NCBI RefSeq assembly: GCF_003788635.1 | Contig: NZ_AYKH01000007.1 | Span: forward strand, 1-64,000 | Origin: Salinisphaera orenii subsp. orenii MK-B5 | GTDB lineage: Bacteria > Pseudomonadota > Gammaproteobacteria > Nevskiales > Salinisphaeraceae | Length of the DNA: 64,000 bases | Direction: 5' to 3' | Shown: positions 37,305-46,376 of the stretch, in pieces | How positions within the stretch are numbered: the first letter of the stretch is position 1 | Layout of the letters: every line of letters starts with the position of its first letter | The notes under the pieces: model-generated | Seen by the model: only the letters and a program-made list of their open reading frames with translations | The model's database searches: none | What the model was told of the DNA's origin: nothing | Translations under genes and position numbers: made by a program

Positions 37305-38534
37305 TCAGCACATCACGTCGCAGCAGAAGACGCGGTGGGGCGTGTCCGGGCTGCAGACCGAGAGCGTGACGCAGAGTGCGGTGCCCGTGCTCGAGCGGTA
37401 GGGCCGCGAGATTTGCACGCGACGCGGCTCGTTGACGGCGCTGCGGAAATAGCCGCGGCGGAACCAGGTGCCGCCGCTGGTATCGGCCACGGGGTCGAAA
37501 CGCCGGGCGCGCGCGTCCCGGTCCTCGACGCCGCGGTAGTGCCCGATCTCCTCGCCCCATTCGTTGAGCAGATAAACGCGTGCCGTACGCGGCAGCGCCA
37601 GCAGCGAAGCGACGGCGTCGTCGAAACCGGTGCCCTGCTCGATGGCTTCGGCGACGGCCCGAAAGACGTCCAGATGGGGCGCCAGCGACTGACGGCTCGC
37701 CTGCTGCTCCTGGCTGGCGGTCTCGGCGAAGTTTTGGGTCAGCGCGGCCAGTGCCGCCGTTGCCTCGGCCGTTTCCTCGGCGTTGATTGCGCCGGTGGGA
37801 TAACCGAAGTGAAAGCCCTGGACGAAATCGATATCGGCGTCGAGCGCGATCAGGCCCTGATCGTGGGTTTCGACCCCTTCGGCCAGCACGAAGCTGCCGG
37901 CCTCGTGCATGAGCGCGACCAGGTTCGGCAGTATGCGTCGCAGCCGGTCGCTGTGGTGGGCCTCGGCCTGGGCCATCAGGGAACCGTCGAGCTTGATGAT
38001 GTCCGGGGCCAGCCGCCATACCCGATCGAAATTCGAGTGCCCGGTGCCGAAATCGTCGAGCGCGACCAGCGCGCCGAGAGAGCGGAAATAATCCACCGCC
38101 TCCAGCAGCAGGCCCTCGTCGCGGATGCGGCCTTCGAGTATCTCGATGACCAGCCGATGGGGGCCCAGCGAGGCCTGTTCGAGGATGCCCGCGAGCAGGC
38201 CGTCGTCGAAGCCACGGCTCGTGATGGTCTGCGCGTCGACGTTGAGAAACAGCCAGCGTGCCGGCGGCGCGATCGCGGCGAAATTGCGCACATGGAGGCG
38301 CTGGCAGGCGGCATCGAGGGCCCGCAGCTCGCCGTGATCGGACGCCCAGCCGAACAGTCCGGCCGGGCTCACCGGGATCTTTGCGCCCAGCTGCGGCCGC
38401 ACGAGGGCTTCGAAGCCTACCGCGCGGCGATGGCTGAGACTGAAGATCGTCTGGAAGACGCTGTGTAGGCGATAGGCGCCGAAGGTCGCCGTGTGCGGTG
38501 CGACACGCTGCCGGCTGACATCGGACGAGCTCAT
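37305..38534 (-). CDS. EAL-domain cyclic di-GMP phosphodiesterase
   Basis: A 409-residue protein. The EAL domain fills about 20-250 and has all catalytic elements: FEALVRP (Glu42), LFLNVD (Asn98), VIEILE (Glu131), ALDDFGTG (Asp160/161), IIKLDGSL (Lys181), LAEGVET (Glu219) and VQGFHFG (Gln239). It should therefore degrade cyclic di-GMP. The C-terminal ~130 residues (about 280-409) look like a small sensory domain of the Cache or GAF kind. There is no membrane helix. Together with the GGDEF protein at 17457 this gives the window one synthetic and one degrading enzyme. Confidence 0.93.
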   Translation of the reverse strand: MSSSDVSRQRVAPHTATFGAYRLHSVFQTIFSLSHRRAVGFEALVRPQLGAKIPVSPAGLFGWASDHGELRALDAACQRLHVRNFAAIAPPARWLFLNVDAQTITSRGFDDGLLAGILEQASLGPHRLVIEILEGRIRDEGLLLEAVDYFRSLGALVALDDFGTGHSNFDRVWRLAPDIIKLDGSLMAQAEAHHSDRLRRILPNLVALMHEAGSFVLAEGVETHDQGLIALDADIDFVQGFHFGYPTGAINAEETAEATAALAALTQNFAETASQEQQASRQSLAPHLDVFRAVAEAIEQGTGFDDAVASLLALPRTARVYLLNEWGEEIGHYRGVEDRDARARRFDPVADTSGGTWFRRGYFRSAVNEPRRVQISRPYRSSTGTALCVTLSVCSPDTPHRVFCCDVMC

Positions 38535-39032
38535 CGGCCGGCCATGATGCCGTCTGCCCGCATCGTTCTCACCGGCGCAAGGCGCTCCGCTGTCGGTAGC
38601 GGGGCGCGCTGGCCGGATCGGTGGATGCAGTCATATGTCGGCATGGCGCGCCTCCACTGGTACTCGGAACCCCGTGCAATCGCTATCGGCGGGGCGGGCC
38701 CGAACTGAAAGCCATATTCAGCTTCGACGCATGCCGATGCAAGCATCGCGATCATTCGCAGCCAAGTCGTGCCGGGCGTTTGCGGCAACGTGGCGGCTGC
38801 GATGGCCGCTACGAACGCGGATACCGGGGCCTATGACCGATGCGGGCCGCGACGCCGGAAGACCGTATCGACGGTGTCCGTTACCGCCCCCTCTCAGTAA
38901 GGCGGCCGGTCGCCTCGGCGTGCGGGTGGCCGGCGCGATTCAGGCCGAGTCGAGTGTCGACGCGGGCAGCAGGCCGCGGCGCCCGCTCCGGCGCCCGGCG
39001 ACGAATCGCCGGACAGGTCCGGAAGCGGTGAC
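38535..39032. other. Gene-free stretch, nothing recognised
   Basis: These 498 bases between the EAL gene start and the end of the lipoprotein gene hold no supported frame. The half next to 38535 probably contains the EAL promoter. No repeat matching the MITE-like family was found on either strand. Confidence 0.5.
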
Positions 39033-39659
39033 TCAGTCCTGGGTCCCGGCGTTGCTCTCGCGGCGTTCCTCGACCTCCGGCGGCATGAGATTGCTGTCCG
39101 TGCTGCCGAAGAACAGGATCGACGAGCGGTCGAAGTGCGAGAACCCGTAGACCGGATCGCTGGCGTCCTGCAGCGCGCCGGTCTCGGCGTCGTAGAAGGT
39201 CAGCCGGAACTTGGCCACGCCGGTGCGCTCCTTGCTCTTCCAGAACGAGATCTCGGGGGTTTTGAACGGCCCGGCCAGCGGGATGGGCACGGAAGCGCTC
39301 GGAACGCCGAGGAGTCGTTCGCGGCGATCGATCGACAGCGCGCCGCTGCTGACCTCGGCGATGGTGTCGGCCTCGTCGGCGCTGGCTGCGAGGTTGTATC
39401 CCTGCTTGAGAATCGCCGCCCGGATCGCGCCGATGGCATAGCTGGACTGATAGTCGTCCGACGAGCCGAAGTGGTCGGTGTTGACGAACACGGACGTGCC
39501 CGCCGGCAGATTGGGCGAGATCCGCTGGCTGGCTTCGTCGGCCGCGGTGGACAACAGCAGCTGGTGGCGTGCCGTCTGGCCGGGTTCGGTCTCGCGGAGG
39601 GTCGTGCAGCCGCCGAGGAGGACGGCAATGGCCAGGAGGAGCAGCGGATAGCGGATCAT
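39033..39659 (-). CDS. Lipoprotein, DUF6655-like
   Basis: A 208-residue predicted lipoprotein with lipobox LLGGC near residue 18. The mature part starts with ETEPGQTARHQLLLSTAADEASQRI, which resembles the little-studied DUF6655 type as I recall it. A later segment, GVAKFRLTFYDAETGAL, suggests beta-strands. Anchored in the outer or inner membrane facing the periplasm; function unknown. ATG 39659 is chosen because it directly begins the signal peptide; an ATG 30 bases further upstream is less suitable. Confidence 0.8.
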   Translation of the reverse strand: MIRYPLLLLAIAVLLGGCTTLRETEPGQTARHQLLLSTAADEASQRISPNLPAGTSVFVNTDHFGSSDDYQSSYAIGAIRAAILKQGYNLAASADEADTIAEVSSGALSIDRRERLLGVPSASVPIPLAGPFKTPEISFWKSKERTGVAKFRLTFYDAETGALQDASDPVYGFSHFDRSSILFFGSTDSNLMPPEVEERRESNAGTQD

Positions 39660-39857
39660 GGGCGTTTCTCGTGCGTGGTTGGGTGCCACACTAGCAAATA
39701 CGCGCGGCAGGGCGCGGTCGGCGGTGGCAGGGATCGCCCCGCCGCGCCGGATCGACCGTGGGTTCGGCGCTGTCGCAGCGCGGGTGCTACGGATTGCCGG
39801 CTCGCCGGGCGGCAGGCATCGTGCCGCGTATCATTTCCTCCGTCGCCGTGTCCGCCC

Positions 39858-40451
39858 ATGAACCAATCCAGCTGGCTCGCCGGCGACCTCGGATCGCTTA
39901 TCGGCGTGGTCGTGTCGGGCCTGGTCATCTACGCCGCGCTGATGCTGTTCACCCGGTTGGTGGGCCTGCGCAGCTTTTCCAAGATGTCGGGGTTCGACTT
40001 CGCCATCACGGTCGCGCTCGGTTCGGTGATCGCATCGACGCTGCTCAACGACAAGCCGCCGCTGGTCACCGGCATCGTGGGACTGGCGGTGCTGTACGGC
40101 ATTCAGTATACGATCGCGCGGCTGCGGCGCTCCTGGCCGGCTTTCGCCCGGCTGATCGACAACGAGCCGCTCCTGCTCATGGTCGGCGAGCGCATCCTCG
40201 ACGATCATCTCACCATGGCCCGGGTCACCCGGGACGACCTGCGCGCCAAGCTTCGGCTGGCCGGTGTCACCCATCCGAGTCAGGTGCTGGCGGTGGTCAT
40301 GGAGACGACCGGCGACGTGGCGGTCATCGAACGGCGCGAATCGGTGGACCCGGACCTGTTCTCGGGCGTGCGCGGTCGTGAACTGCTGGCCGGCGTGCTC
40401 GCCGAACAGCCGACCTTCGACGCCCGTCGACAGACGTCGCGCAGCGCTTGA
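39858..40451 (+). CDS. DUF421 (YetF-type) membrane protein
   Basis: A 197-residue protein. Three membrane helices lie in the first ~95 residues, including the family signature [30 protein letters not shown]. The C-terminal YetF domain follows, with [32 protein letters not shown] and [20 protein letters not shown]. The family is linked to stress and membrane functions in Bacillus, but its role here is unknown. It ends 65 bases before htpX and could share a transcript. Confidence 0.92.
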   Translation: MNQSSWLAGDLGSLIGVVVSGLVIYAALMLFTRLVGLRSFSKMSGFDFAITVALGSVIASTLLNDKPPLVTGIVGLAVLYGIQYTIARLRRSWPAFARLIDNEPLLLMVGERILDDHLTMARVTRDDLRAKLRLAGVTHPSQVLAVVMETTGDVAVIERRESVDPDLFSGVRGRELLAGVLAEQPTFDARRQTSRSA

Positions 40452-40516
40452 TTCCGGACGCGCCGACGCCATTTAAGAGGTTGAGCGATGGGCTCGTTAT
40501 CAGAGAGGGCATCTCG

Positions 40517-41386
40517 ATGAATGCACTGCGCACGACCTTCCTGCTGGCCGGGTTGACCGTGCTTCTCGTGCTGGTCGGCAACGCGCTCGGCGGCACCGGC
40601 GGCATGGTCATCGCACTGGGCTTCGCCGTGGCGATGAACTTCGGCAGCTACTGGTTCTCCGACCGTCTGGTGCTGAAGATGCACGGTGCGCGCGAGGCGG
40701 GCGCCGACGAAGCGCCGGAGCTGCACGGCATCGTCCGAGAGCTATCGCAGCGCGCCGGTCTGCCGATGCCGAAGGTCTACCTGATGGAATCGGCCACGCC
40801 CAACGCGTTCGCCACCGGTCGCAATCCGACGCACGCCGCGGTTGCGGCCACCACGGGCCTGATGCGGTTGATGAACCGCGAGGAACTGCGCGGCGTGCTC
40901 GCGCACGAGCTGGCGCATGTGCGTCACCGGGATACGCTGATCAGCGCGATCGCGGCGACCTTCGCCGGCGCGATCGCCATGATCGCCAACATGGCGCAGT
41001 GGGCCATGCTGTTCGGCGGTTTTCGCGGCAACGACAATCAGGGCGGCGGCATGCTGGGCGGCCTGGCGATGATGATCCTGGCGCCGATCGCCGCGACGCT
41101 GATCCAGCTGGCCGTATCGCGTTCGCGTGAATATGCCGCCGACGCGGGGGGCGCCGAAATCGCGGGTAGCCCGCGGGGCCTGGCCAGCGCGCTGCGCAAG
41201 CTGGAACAGGCCAATCACGCCCAGCCGATGCAGTCGGCCGAGCGTAACCCGGCCAGCGCGCATCTGTTCATCGTCAACCCGCTGAGCGGGGCGAGCGTGT
41301 CGAAGCTGTTCTCGACCCATCCGGCCACGGAGGAGCGGGTCCGTCGCCTGGAGTCGATGGCCCCGGGCACGCGGGCGCGGATGTAG
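40517..41386 (+). CDS. htpX: Membrane zinc protease HtpX
   Basis: A 289-residue membrane metalloprotease of family M48 that degrades misfolded membrane proteins. Two N-terminal helices lie at about 5-21 and 29-45. The zinc motif HELAH is at 130-134, the third ligand Glu lies in [10 protein letters not shown], and further helices lie around 145-190. The C-terminal [15 protein letters not shown] is typical. GAGAGGG is 7 bases before ATG 40517. A small hairpin follows the stop, then repeat copy D. Confidence 0.95.
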   Translation: MNALRTTFLLAGLTVLLVLVGNALGGTGGMVIALGFAVAMNFGSYWFSDRLVLKMHGAREAGADEAPELHGIVRELSQRAGLPMPKVYLMESATPNAFATGRNPTHAAVAATTGLMRLMNREELRGVLAHELAHVRHRDTLISAIAATFAGAIAMIANMAQWAMLFGGFRGNDNQGGGMLGGLAMMILAPIAATLIQLAVSRSREYAADAGGAEIAGSPRGLASALRKLEQANHAQPMQSAERNPASAHLFIVNPLSGASVSKLFSTHPATEERVRRLESMAPGTRARM

Positions 41387-41392
41387 CCGCGG

Positions 41393-41409
41393 CCGGCTGA
41401 CGAAGCCGG
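41393..41409 (+). terminator. Short hairpin after htpX
   Basis: CCGGCT-GACGA-AGCCGG forms a 6-bp stem 7 bases after the htpX stop, followed by TGGCTGTTTGG. The weak T-content makes it a modest candidate. The left end of repeat copy D starts directly after it. Confidence 0.4.
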
Positions 41410-41694
41410 TGGCTGTTTGGTCAGCATGTCGTTCGAACGCCGCGCTGGACGCCGCATGTCGCGTTCAGCGCGGTGCGGCTCGGATTGCGAGGGCTGCCGA
41501 TCGGAATGTGCGGGGCGACAGGGCGGTCGTGGCGGATGACTCATCGACCGCCCGTCGACGGACCAGACGCCCCGTAAAATTCGCTGGACGCGGCAACCGA
41601 GCCTTGCCGCAAGCGGGCGAGCGGGGCGCTGCCACAACGCTTCGTCCGGGTGCGCAACAGTGTCGGCGCGGGCTCGGATGCAGTCGACGGTCTA
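41410..41694 (+). repeat. MITE-like repeat, copy D (diverged)
   Basis: About 285 bases aligning with copies A-C. Matching blocks in order: GTCAGCA and CGAACGCCGCG at the left, CCGCATGTCGCGTTC, then GGTGCGGCTCG. The centre has GACGCCCCGTAAAATTCGC and GACGCGGCAACCGAGCC. The right has GGCGCGGGCTCGGATGCAGTC. The left boundary is approximate. The outermost CTA at 41692-41694 is the TAG stop codon of the minus-strand gene at 41692. The central stem seen in A-C is hard to trace here, so this is the least certain copy. Confidence 0.65.
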
Positions 41695-41997
41695 ATACGG
41701 CCCCGCGCCGGTCGCGTTCCGGCGTTCTCGGCGCAGACGCTCACTCAGATCGTCGGCGTTGCGGTCCAGCCGGCGCGCCTCCGATGCGCTGTCGAGTCGC
41801 TCGCGGTTCTGCTCCAGCTGCCGGGACAGGTTGTCGCGCTGCCGGCTGCGCGAATCCAGGCCGCGATCGAGGCTGTCCGACCCCGCGCGCCCGGCGGGCG
41901 TGCGGTGGTCGTTCAACCCGGCGGCCAGCGCCGGCGCCGTCACGACGCCGGCGAGCGACAGGATCAGGATCAGGCTCGTGCGGCCTCGGTAGCGCAT
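41692..41997 (-). CDS. Small secreted Arg/Asp-rich protein
   Basis: A 101-residue protein with a signal peptide at about 1-25 (ending PALAAG). The mature part is extremely rich in Arg, Asp, Glu, Gln and Ser with a helical, coiled-coil-like repeat (SLDRGLDSRSRQRDNLSRQL, then LDSASEARRLDRNADDLSE). I do not recognise a family. Its TAG stop coincides with the terminal bases of repeat copy D, so the last residues may derive from the original gene end. Confidence 0.65.
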   Translation of the reverse strand: MRYRGRTSLILILSLAGVVTAPALAAGLNDHRTPAGRAGSDSLDRGLDSRSRQRDNLSRQLEQNRERLDSASEARRLDRNADDLSERLRRERRNATGAGPY

Positions 41998-42105
41998 TGG
42001 GACCTCCCGCGATATCGGCGTCCGTCCGGGCGGTTACGTCGGCGTGCGCCGGCGCGATGCGGCGCGGCCGCCGGCCGCCAGCGGCGAGCTGCCCGCTGAC
42101 GGGCT

Positions 42106-42537
42106 TCAGCCGCCGCTGATGTAGTGCTCGAGCTGTTTGATGAGAAAGCGCTGTTCAGCAATCACGGCCTTGACGAGGTCGCCGATGGACAAGACTCCGA
42201 TCAGCGTGTCGTCCTCCATGACCGGCAGATGGCGGAAGCGCTTGTCGGTCATCAGGGCCATGCATTCCTCGAGGGTTTCCGAAGGCTCCGCGTAGGCGAC
42301 GTGCGTGGTCATGACGTCGCGGACCGCGGTCTCGCGGGACCGCCGGTTCTCGAGGGTGATCTTGCGCGCGTAGTCGCGCTCGGACAGCAGGCCGACCAAC
42401 CGCCCGCCGTCGAGCACCAGGACGGCGCCGATGTTCTTGTCGGCCATGAGCTTGATGGCGTCGTAGACCGTGTCGTCCGGGGCCACCGACCACATGTCGG
42501 TGTCCTTCTCCCGCAGCAGATCCCTGACCCGTTTCAT
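42106..42537 (-). CDS. CBS-domain pair protein
   Basis: A 143-residue cytoplasmic protein made of two CBS domains (about 8-65 and 74-130). They contain TVYDAIKLMADKNIGAVLVLDGGRLVGLLSERDYARKI and SETLEECMALMTDKRFRHLPVMEDDTLIGVLSIGDLVK. Stand-alone CBS pairs bind adenine nucleotides and report energy state, or tune a partner enzyme; no partner is evident here. It lies alone between a small secreted protein gene and the OmpA gene. Confidence 0.94.
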   Translation of the reverse strand: MKRVRDLLREKDTDMWSVAPDDTVYDAIKLMADKNIGAVLVLDGGRLVGLLSERDYARKITLENRRSRETAVRDVMTTHVAYAEPSETLEECMALMTDKRFRHLPVMEDDTLIGVLSIGDLVKAVIAEQRFLIKQLEHYISGG

Positions 42538-42664
42538 TTATCTCTCCAGCGCAGTTCGGTTGTCGGCTCGAGTCTAGAAGGTCCGCGCCCGACGGTATAG
42601 CGCGGCCCACCGGACGGGACAGCGCTGCGCGCGTATCGGCGGCGTTCGGGGCACGATCTCCGAG

Positions 42665-42696
42665 CGCACCCGAGGCTCGTCCGGGCCCCGGGTGCG
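42665..42696 (-). terminator. Hairpin after the OmpA lipoprotein gene
   Basis: CGCACCCG (42665-42672) pairs perfectly with CGGGTGCG (42689-42696), 15 bases past the OmpA-family stop codon on the minus strand. The 16-base loop can pair partly within itself. No U-run is present. Confidence 0.5.
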
Positions 42697-42711
42697 TCGG
42701 TCACACCGGAT

Positions 42712-43392
42712 CTAGTCGGAAACGACGCTGAGTTCCACGCGCCGGTTCTGGGCGCGCCCGGCGGCGGTCTCGTTGGTCGCCACCGGCTCGGACTCGCCGT
42801 GGCCTTCGGTCGCCGTGATGCGGCGCGTGTCGATGCCGGCATCCATCAGATACGTGCGCACCGATTCCACGCGGCGCTGCGACAGGTCGAGGTTGTAGGA
42901 CTCGGAACCGATGCTGTCGGTGTGGCCGTCGATGCGGAACCGCACGTCGGGACTGGCCTCCAGCGCGTCGACGACGTTGTCGAGGCGGTTCTCGGCGGAC
43001 ATCGTCAGATTCGACGAATCGAACTCGAAGGTCACGCCCTTGAGCACGATCGGCGACTGCTTCTCGATCGGGCAGCCGCGGGCATCGACTTCCACCCCGC
43101 GCGGGGTGCCCGGGCATTCGTCGCGGCTGTCGGGTACCCCGTCGCCGTCCGAATCGCCGTCGGTCTGGGCGATCTGGTCGCCGCACTCGGCCCGCATTTC
43201 CTTCTTGGGCGCGTTGGGCGTCTGCCAACAGTTGCCCTCGGCATCCTTGTAGACGTTGCCGTCCGGGTCGACGACATAGGCGCCGCCGTCGTTGTCGGCA
43301 TCTGCGGAAGGCGGTGCGGCGGTACAGCCGGCGAGTGCGATCGCCGCCGTCGCCGCCAGGGCCAGGCCGCGCCAGTCGAAAATGGTTTTCAT
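42712..43392 (-). CDS. OmpA-family lipoprotein with TSP3 repeat
   Basis: A 226-residue protein. The signal peptide ends in the lipobox LAGC with Cys23, so it is anchored to a membrane, probably the outer one. Residues about 78-110 form a calcium-binding thrombospondin type-3 repeat (DGDSDGDGVPDSRDECPGTP). The C-terminal ~115 residues form an OmpA peptidoglycan-binding domain, with RIDGHTDSIGSESYNLDLSQRR and GHGESEPVATNETAAGRAQNRRVEL. It should tie the outer membrane to the cell wall. A hairpin follows its stop. Confidence 0.93.
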   Translation of the reverse strand: MKTIFDWRGLALAATAAIALAGCTAAPPSADADNDGGAYVVDPDGNVYKDAEGNCWQTPNAPKKEMRAECGDQIAQTDGDSDGDGVPDSRDECPGTPRGVEVDARGCPIEKQSPIVLKGVTFEFDSSNLTMSAENRLDNVVDALEASPDVRFRIDGHTDSIGSESYNLDLSQRRVESVRTYLMDAGIDTRRITATEGHGESEPVATNETAAGRAQNRRVELSVVSD

Positions 43393-43578
43393 CGCTCGTT
43401 CTCCCTTTATCGCTTGTTGTTCGTCGAGAGCGGCCGCCGCGCGATAGATCCGCCGGCGTCCGATGTTCCCTCTCTTGTTTTTCGTGTCGTTCTGCCCGAG
43501 GGCAGCACACGATCGAATACCATGTTTCGTAGGGTCGCGGCAATCGTCGGGATGGGCGCGGCCGCGCTTCGGTCCGGG

Positions 43579-44760
43579 TCAGTCGGGCGCGATCGGTCCG
43601 GGGCGGCGGCCGGCCCGCCATGCGATCGCCCAGATCGCCAGGCCGCCGAGCGCGAGCACGCAGCCGACGATGCCCGTCGAGCGCAGGCCGAAGCCGGCCG
43701 CCAGCGCCAGACCGGCCAGCCAGGGGCCGAGCGCGTTCGCGGTGTTGAAGGCCACGTGGTTGAGCGCGGCGGCGAGATTCTGGGCGTCGCCGGCGACATC
43801 CATCAGCCGGGTCTGCAGCACGGTGCCGAGCGCGCCGCCGATGCCGATGCAGAACACGTCGACACTCAGCAGCCAGACGTTGCCGGCGACCAACGGAAAC
43901 GCCGCCAGTGCCAGCGCGCTCCATACCAGCAGCCCGCCGGCGGTGGGCATGAGCGCGCGATCGGCCAGCCGGGGCAGCACGATATTGCCCAGCGTCATGC
44001 CGACGCCGAAGATCGCGAGCACGGGCGGCATCCAGCGCTGGCCGACACCGGTGACAGCGTCGAGCGTAGCGGTGAGATAGGTGTAGACAGAGAACATGCC
44101 GCCGAAGCCGATCGCACCGATCGCCAGCGTCAGCCAGACGGCCGGCCGCGCCAGCGCGCCCAGCTCGCGCAGGGGACTGGCCTGGGCCGCAGCCCGATCG
44201 TGCGGTGCGAACAGCAGAATCAGGGCCGCGGCGAGCAGCGCCAGAGCGGCGATGACCCAGTAGCCGGGCCGCCAGCCGGCAAGCCCGCCCAGCCAGGTCG
44301 CCAGCGGCACGCCGACGATGGTCGCGGCGGTCAGGCCGAGCATCACGTAGCCGACCGCCTGCGTCCGGCGCGCCGGCGCGACCACGTCTGCGGCCACAAG
44401 CGAGGCCAGACCGAAATACGCGCCGTGCGGCAGGCCGCTGAGAAAGCGGAAGCACACCAGCCAGCCGTAGTTCGGCGCCAGCGCGCTCAGCGCGTTGCCG
44501 GCTGCGAACAGCAGCATGAGGATGAGCAGGAGCGGCTTGCGGGCCATGCGCGCGCCCAGCACGGTGATCACCGGCGCGCCGAAGACGACCCCGAGGGCGT
44601 AGGCGCTGATGATGTGACTCGCCGTGGACGGATCGATATCCAGACTGGCCTGAATGAACGGCAGCAGGCTCATCGTCGCGAATTCGGTCGTTCCGATGGC
44701 GAAGCCGCCGGTTGCCAGGGCGATGAGCACGAAAAGCGGATTGGTGGGCGTCTGGGACAT
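43579..44760 (-). CDS. MFS transporter (drug/sugar efflux type)
   Basis: A 393-residue major-facilitator protein with 12 helices. The N-terminal pattern FVLIALATGGFAIGTTEFATMSLLPFIQASL and the loop 2-3 motif GARMARKPLLL match the DHA1 / AraJ-like efflux group. ATG 44760 starts close to helix 1. Upstream in-frame codons (to 44874) are Arg-rich and unlikely. The substrate is unknown. It is divergent from the TraB/GumN gene. Confidence 0.92.
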   Translation of the reverse strand: MSQTPTNPLFVLIALATGGFAIGTTEFATMSLLPFIQASLDIDPSTASHIISAYALGVVFGAPVITVLGARMARKPLLLILMLLFAAGNALSALAPNYGWLVCFRFLSGLPHGAYFGLASLVAADVVAPARRTQAVGYVMLGLTAATIVGVPLATWLGGLAGWRPGYWVIAALALLAAALILLFAPHDRAAAQASPLRELGALARPAVWLTLAIGAIGFGGMFSVYTYLTATLDAVTGVGQRWMPPVLAIFGVGMTLGNIVLPRLADRALMPTAGGLLVWSALALAAFPLVAGNVWLLSVDVFCIGIGGALGTVLQTRLMDVAGDAQNLAAALNHVAFNTANALGPWLAGLALAAGFGLRSTGIVGCVLALGGLAIWAIAWRAGRRPGPIAPD

Positions 44761-45021
44761 GGCGCAGGGCTCGGCGGGAGCGAACTGGGAGTGGCGCGAT
44801 CGATTCGGCGGGGCGCGGCGCCGGCCTGTGCGAGCACGGCACGATCGCCGCGACGGGGGCGCATCGATGCGCACCCCGGCCGGCCGTCCAGTCTAGCCCG
44901 GCCATTGTTGCGTTGCGGTAAATGCGGTCGTGACGCCGCGGCATGGGTCGGCATCGCCGCCGGGGTGACGCGCACGCCGCGGGCAGCGATGATGAGGGCA
45001 CCACGACACACTGGGCTGGCC

Positions 45022-45891
45022 ATGCGCTGCGCCGGAATCGCTCTACTCGCCGTAATCTGGCTGACCACCGGATCCGCGCTCGCCAGCCCGGTTGGTCTGG
45101 TCTGGCGGGTCGAAGGTGCCGAGAACCATGTGTATCTCGCCGGCTCGATGCACATGCTGCCGCCGCGGGCGTATCCGCTGCCGCCGCCCTACGAACGCGC
45201 CTATGAGGCGTCTGAACGGCTCGTGCTGGAGGCCGATCAGGCGGCGCTTCAGCGGCCGCAGGCGCGCGACGCCCTGCTGGCGGCCGCCCGCTACGACGCG
45301 GGCGACCTGCGCTCGCACGTCGGCGAGGAGTTGTATCGGCGCACGCGGGCCGTGGCGCGCGATCAGGGGCTGTCGATGCGGCGGCTGGACGGCTATCGGC
45401 CCTGGTTCGTGGCCATGGCGATCGAGATGCAGTCCTACCGGGCGGCCGGCTTTCGCCCGGACCTCGGCCTCGACGGCCATTTCCACGAACGCGCGCTCGC
45501 CGACGCCCGCCCGGTCCAGCCGCTGCAGGCCATCGACGCGCACCTCGCCATCGTCACCGACATGCCGGCATCGCTGTCGCGCGACCAGCTCGCCATAACC
45601 CTCGACAGCGCCGACGAACTCGCACAGGCGCCGGCCGACATCTATGCCTACTGGCGCAACGGCGACGCGGCAGGGCTGGCGGCCTCCGTCGCCGAACAGG
45701 CCGACGCCTACCCGGCGCTCTACGACCGCCTGATCTACGATCGCAACGAGGCCTGGCTGCCGACCATAGAGCGCCTGCTCTCGCGATCCGGCAACGCCCT
45801 CGTGCTGGTGGGCGCGGTTCATCTCGTCGGCCCGCGTGGTCTGGTCGAGCGGCTGCGCGCGAGCGGACACACGGTCACCCGCGTGGAGTGA
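45022..45891 (+). CDS. TraB/GumN family protein
   Basis: A 289-residue protein with a signal peptide at about 1-22. The family's two GxxH-type motifs are present: YLAGSMHMLPP near 39-49 and LVLVGAVHLVGPRGLVERLRASG near 260-282. It also has the Glu/Asp-containing LEADQAAL and the long helical middle. TraB/GumN proteins are related to Tiki-type metalloproteases; function in bacteria is uncertain. ATG 45022 fits the signal peptide; upstream ATGs at 44991 and 44994 are possible. Confidence 0.88.
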   Translation: MRCAGIALLAVIWLTTGSALASPVGLVWRVEGAENHVYLAGSMHMLPPRAYPLPPPYERAYEASERLVLEADQAALQRPQARDALLAAARYDAGDLRSHVGEELYRRTRAVARDQGLSMRRLDGYRPWFVAMAIEMQSYRAAGFRPDLGLDGHFHERALADARPVQPLQAIDAHLAIVTDMPASLSRDQLAITLDSADELAQAPADIYAYWRNGDAAGLAASVAEQADAYPALYDRLIYDRNEAWLPTIERLLSRSGNALVLVGAVHLVGPRGLVERLRASGHTVTRVE

Positions 45892-45919
45892 CGCCGCTCT
45901 CGGCGGCGGCGCGGCGTTA
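45891..45919 (+). terminator. Hairpin at the end of the TraB/GumN gene
   Basis: ACGCCGC and GCGGCGT form a 7-bp stem beginning at the last base of the stop codon, with a GC-rich loop that can pair further. TTA follows. Moderate terminator candidate. Confidence 0.45.
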
Positions 45920-46376
45920 GACCCGCGTGGCGATAGTGGCCCGATCTGTCGATCACCGCGACGCCCGCGGCCCGTCTAAGCCCCCCTCCACGCCATGACC
46001 GGCCGGGCGTCGCGGTCGGATCGGAGCCCGTCCTGGCGCGATCGTCCAACGTCATCCCTTTCGGTCTCCAGCGATGCGGGGCCGGGACCGTGGCTTCGGT
46101 GAGCACGCCGGCCGCGGCCTCGGCGGATTGCAGAGGGCGATGGCATGCATGGCCCGGACGGGGTTGTGCCGCCGCCGGCGCTTGCGCATCGATATGGGCA
46201 CGCGTTACGGCGCCGCGTCGACGTAGGGTGCGCGCAGGCACCGCGGCCTCAGAACAGGCGCCGACCGCCCGGTCTGCCGGACAGGTGACGTCCGAGACGA
46301 ACCACATCCCTGTCAGCTGTCGTCACGATCCCGATCCGAAGCTGATTATTACGTGCTTATAAGCCGTTCGGTCCGG
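45892..46376. other. Gene-free stretch between convergent genes
   Basis: Apart from the hairpin at its start, these 485 bases show no supported gene or repeat. A short AT-rich patch (TTATTACGTGCTTATAA, near 46346-46362) lies close to the end of the second MFS gene. Confidence 0.5.

Noticed and set aside
42799-45891. A 1030-residue open frame on the plus strand
   Set aside because: Only the last 289 codons (from 45022) look like protein. The rest is the antisense shadow of the OmpA and MFS genes, with His/Arg/Gln-rich composition.
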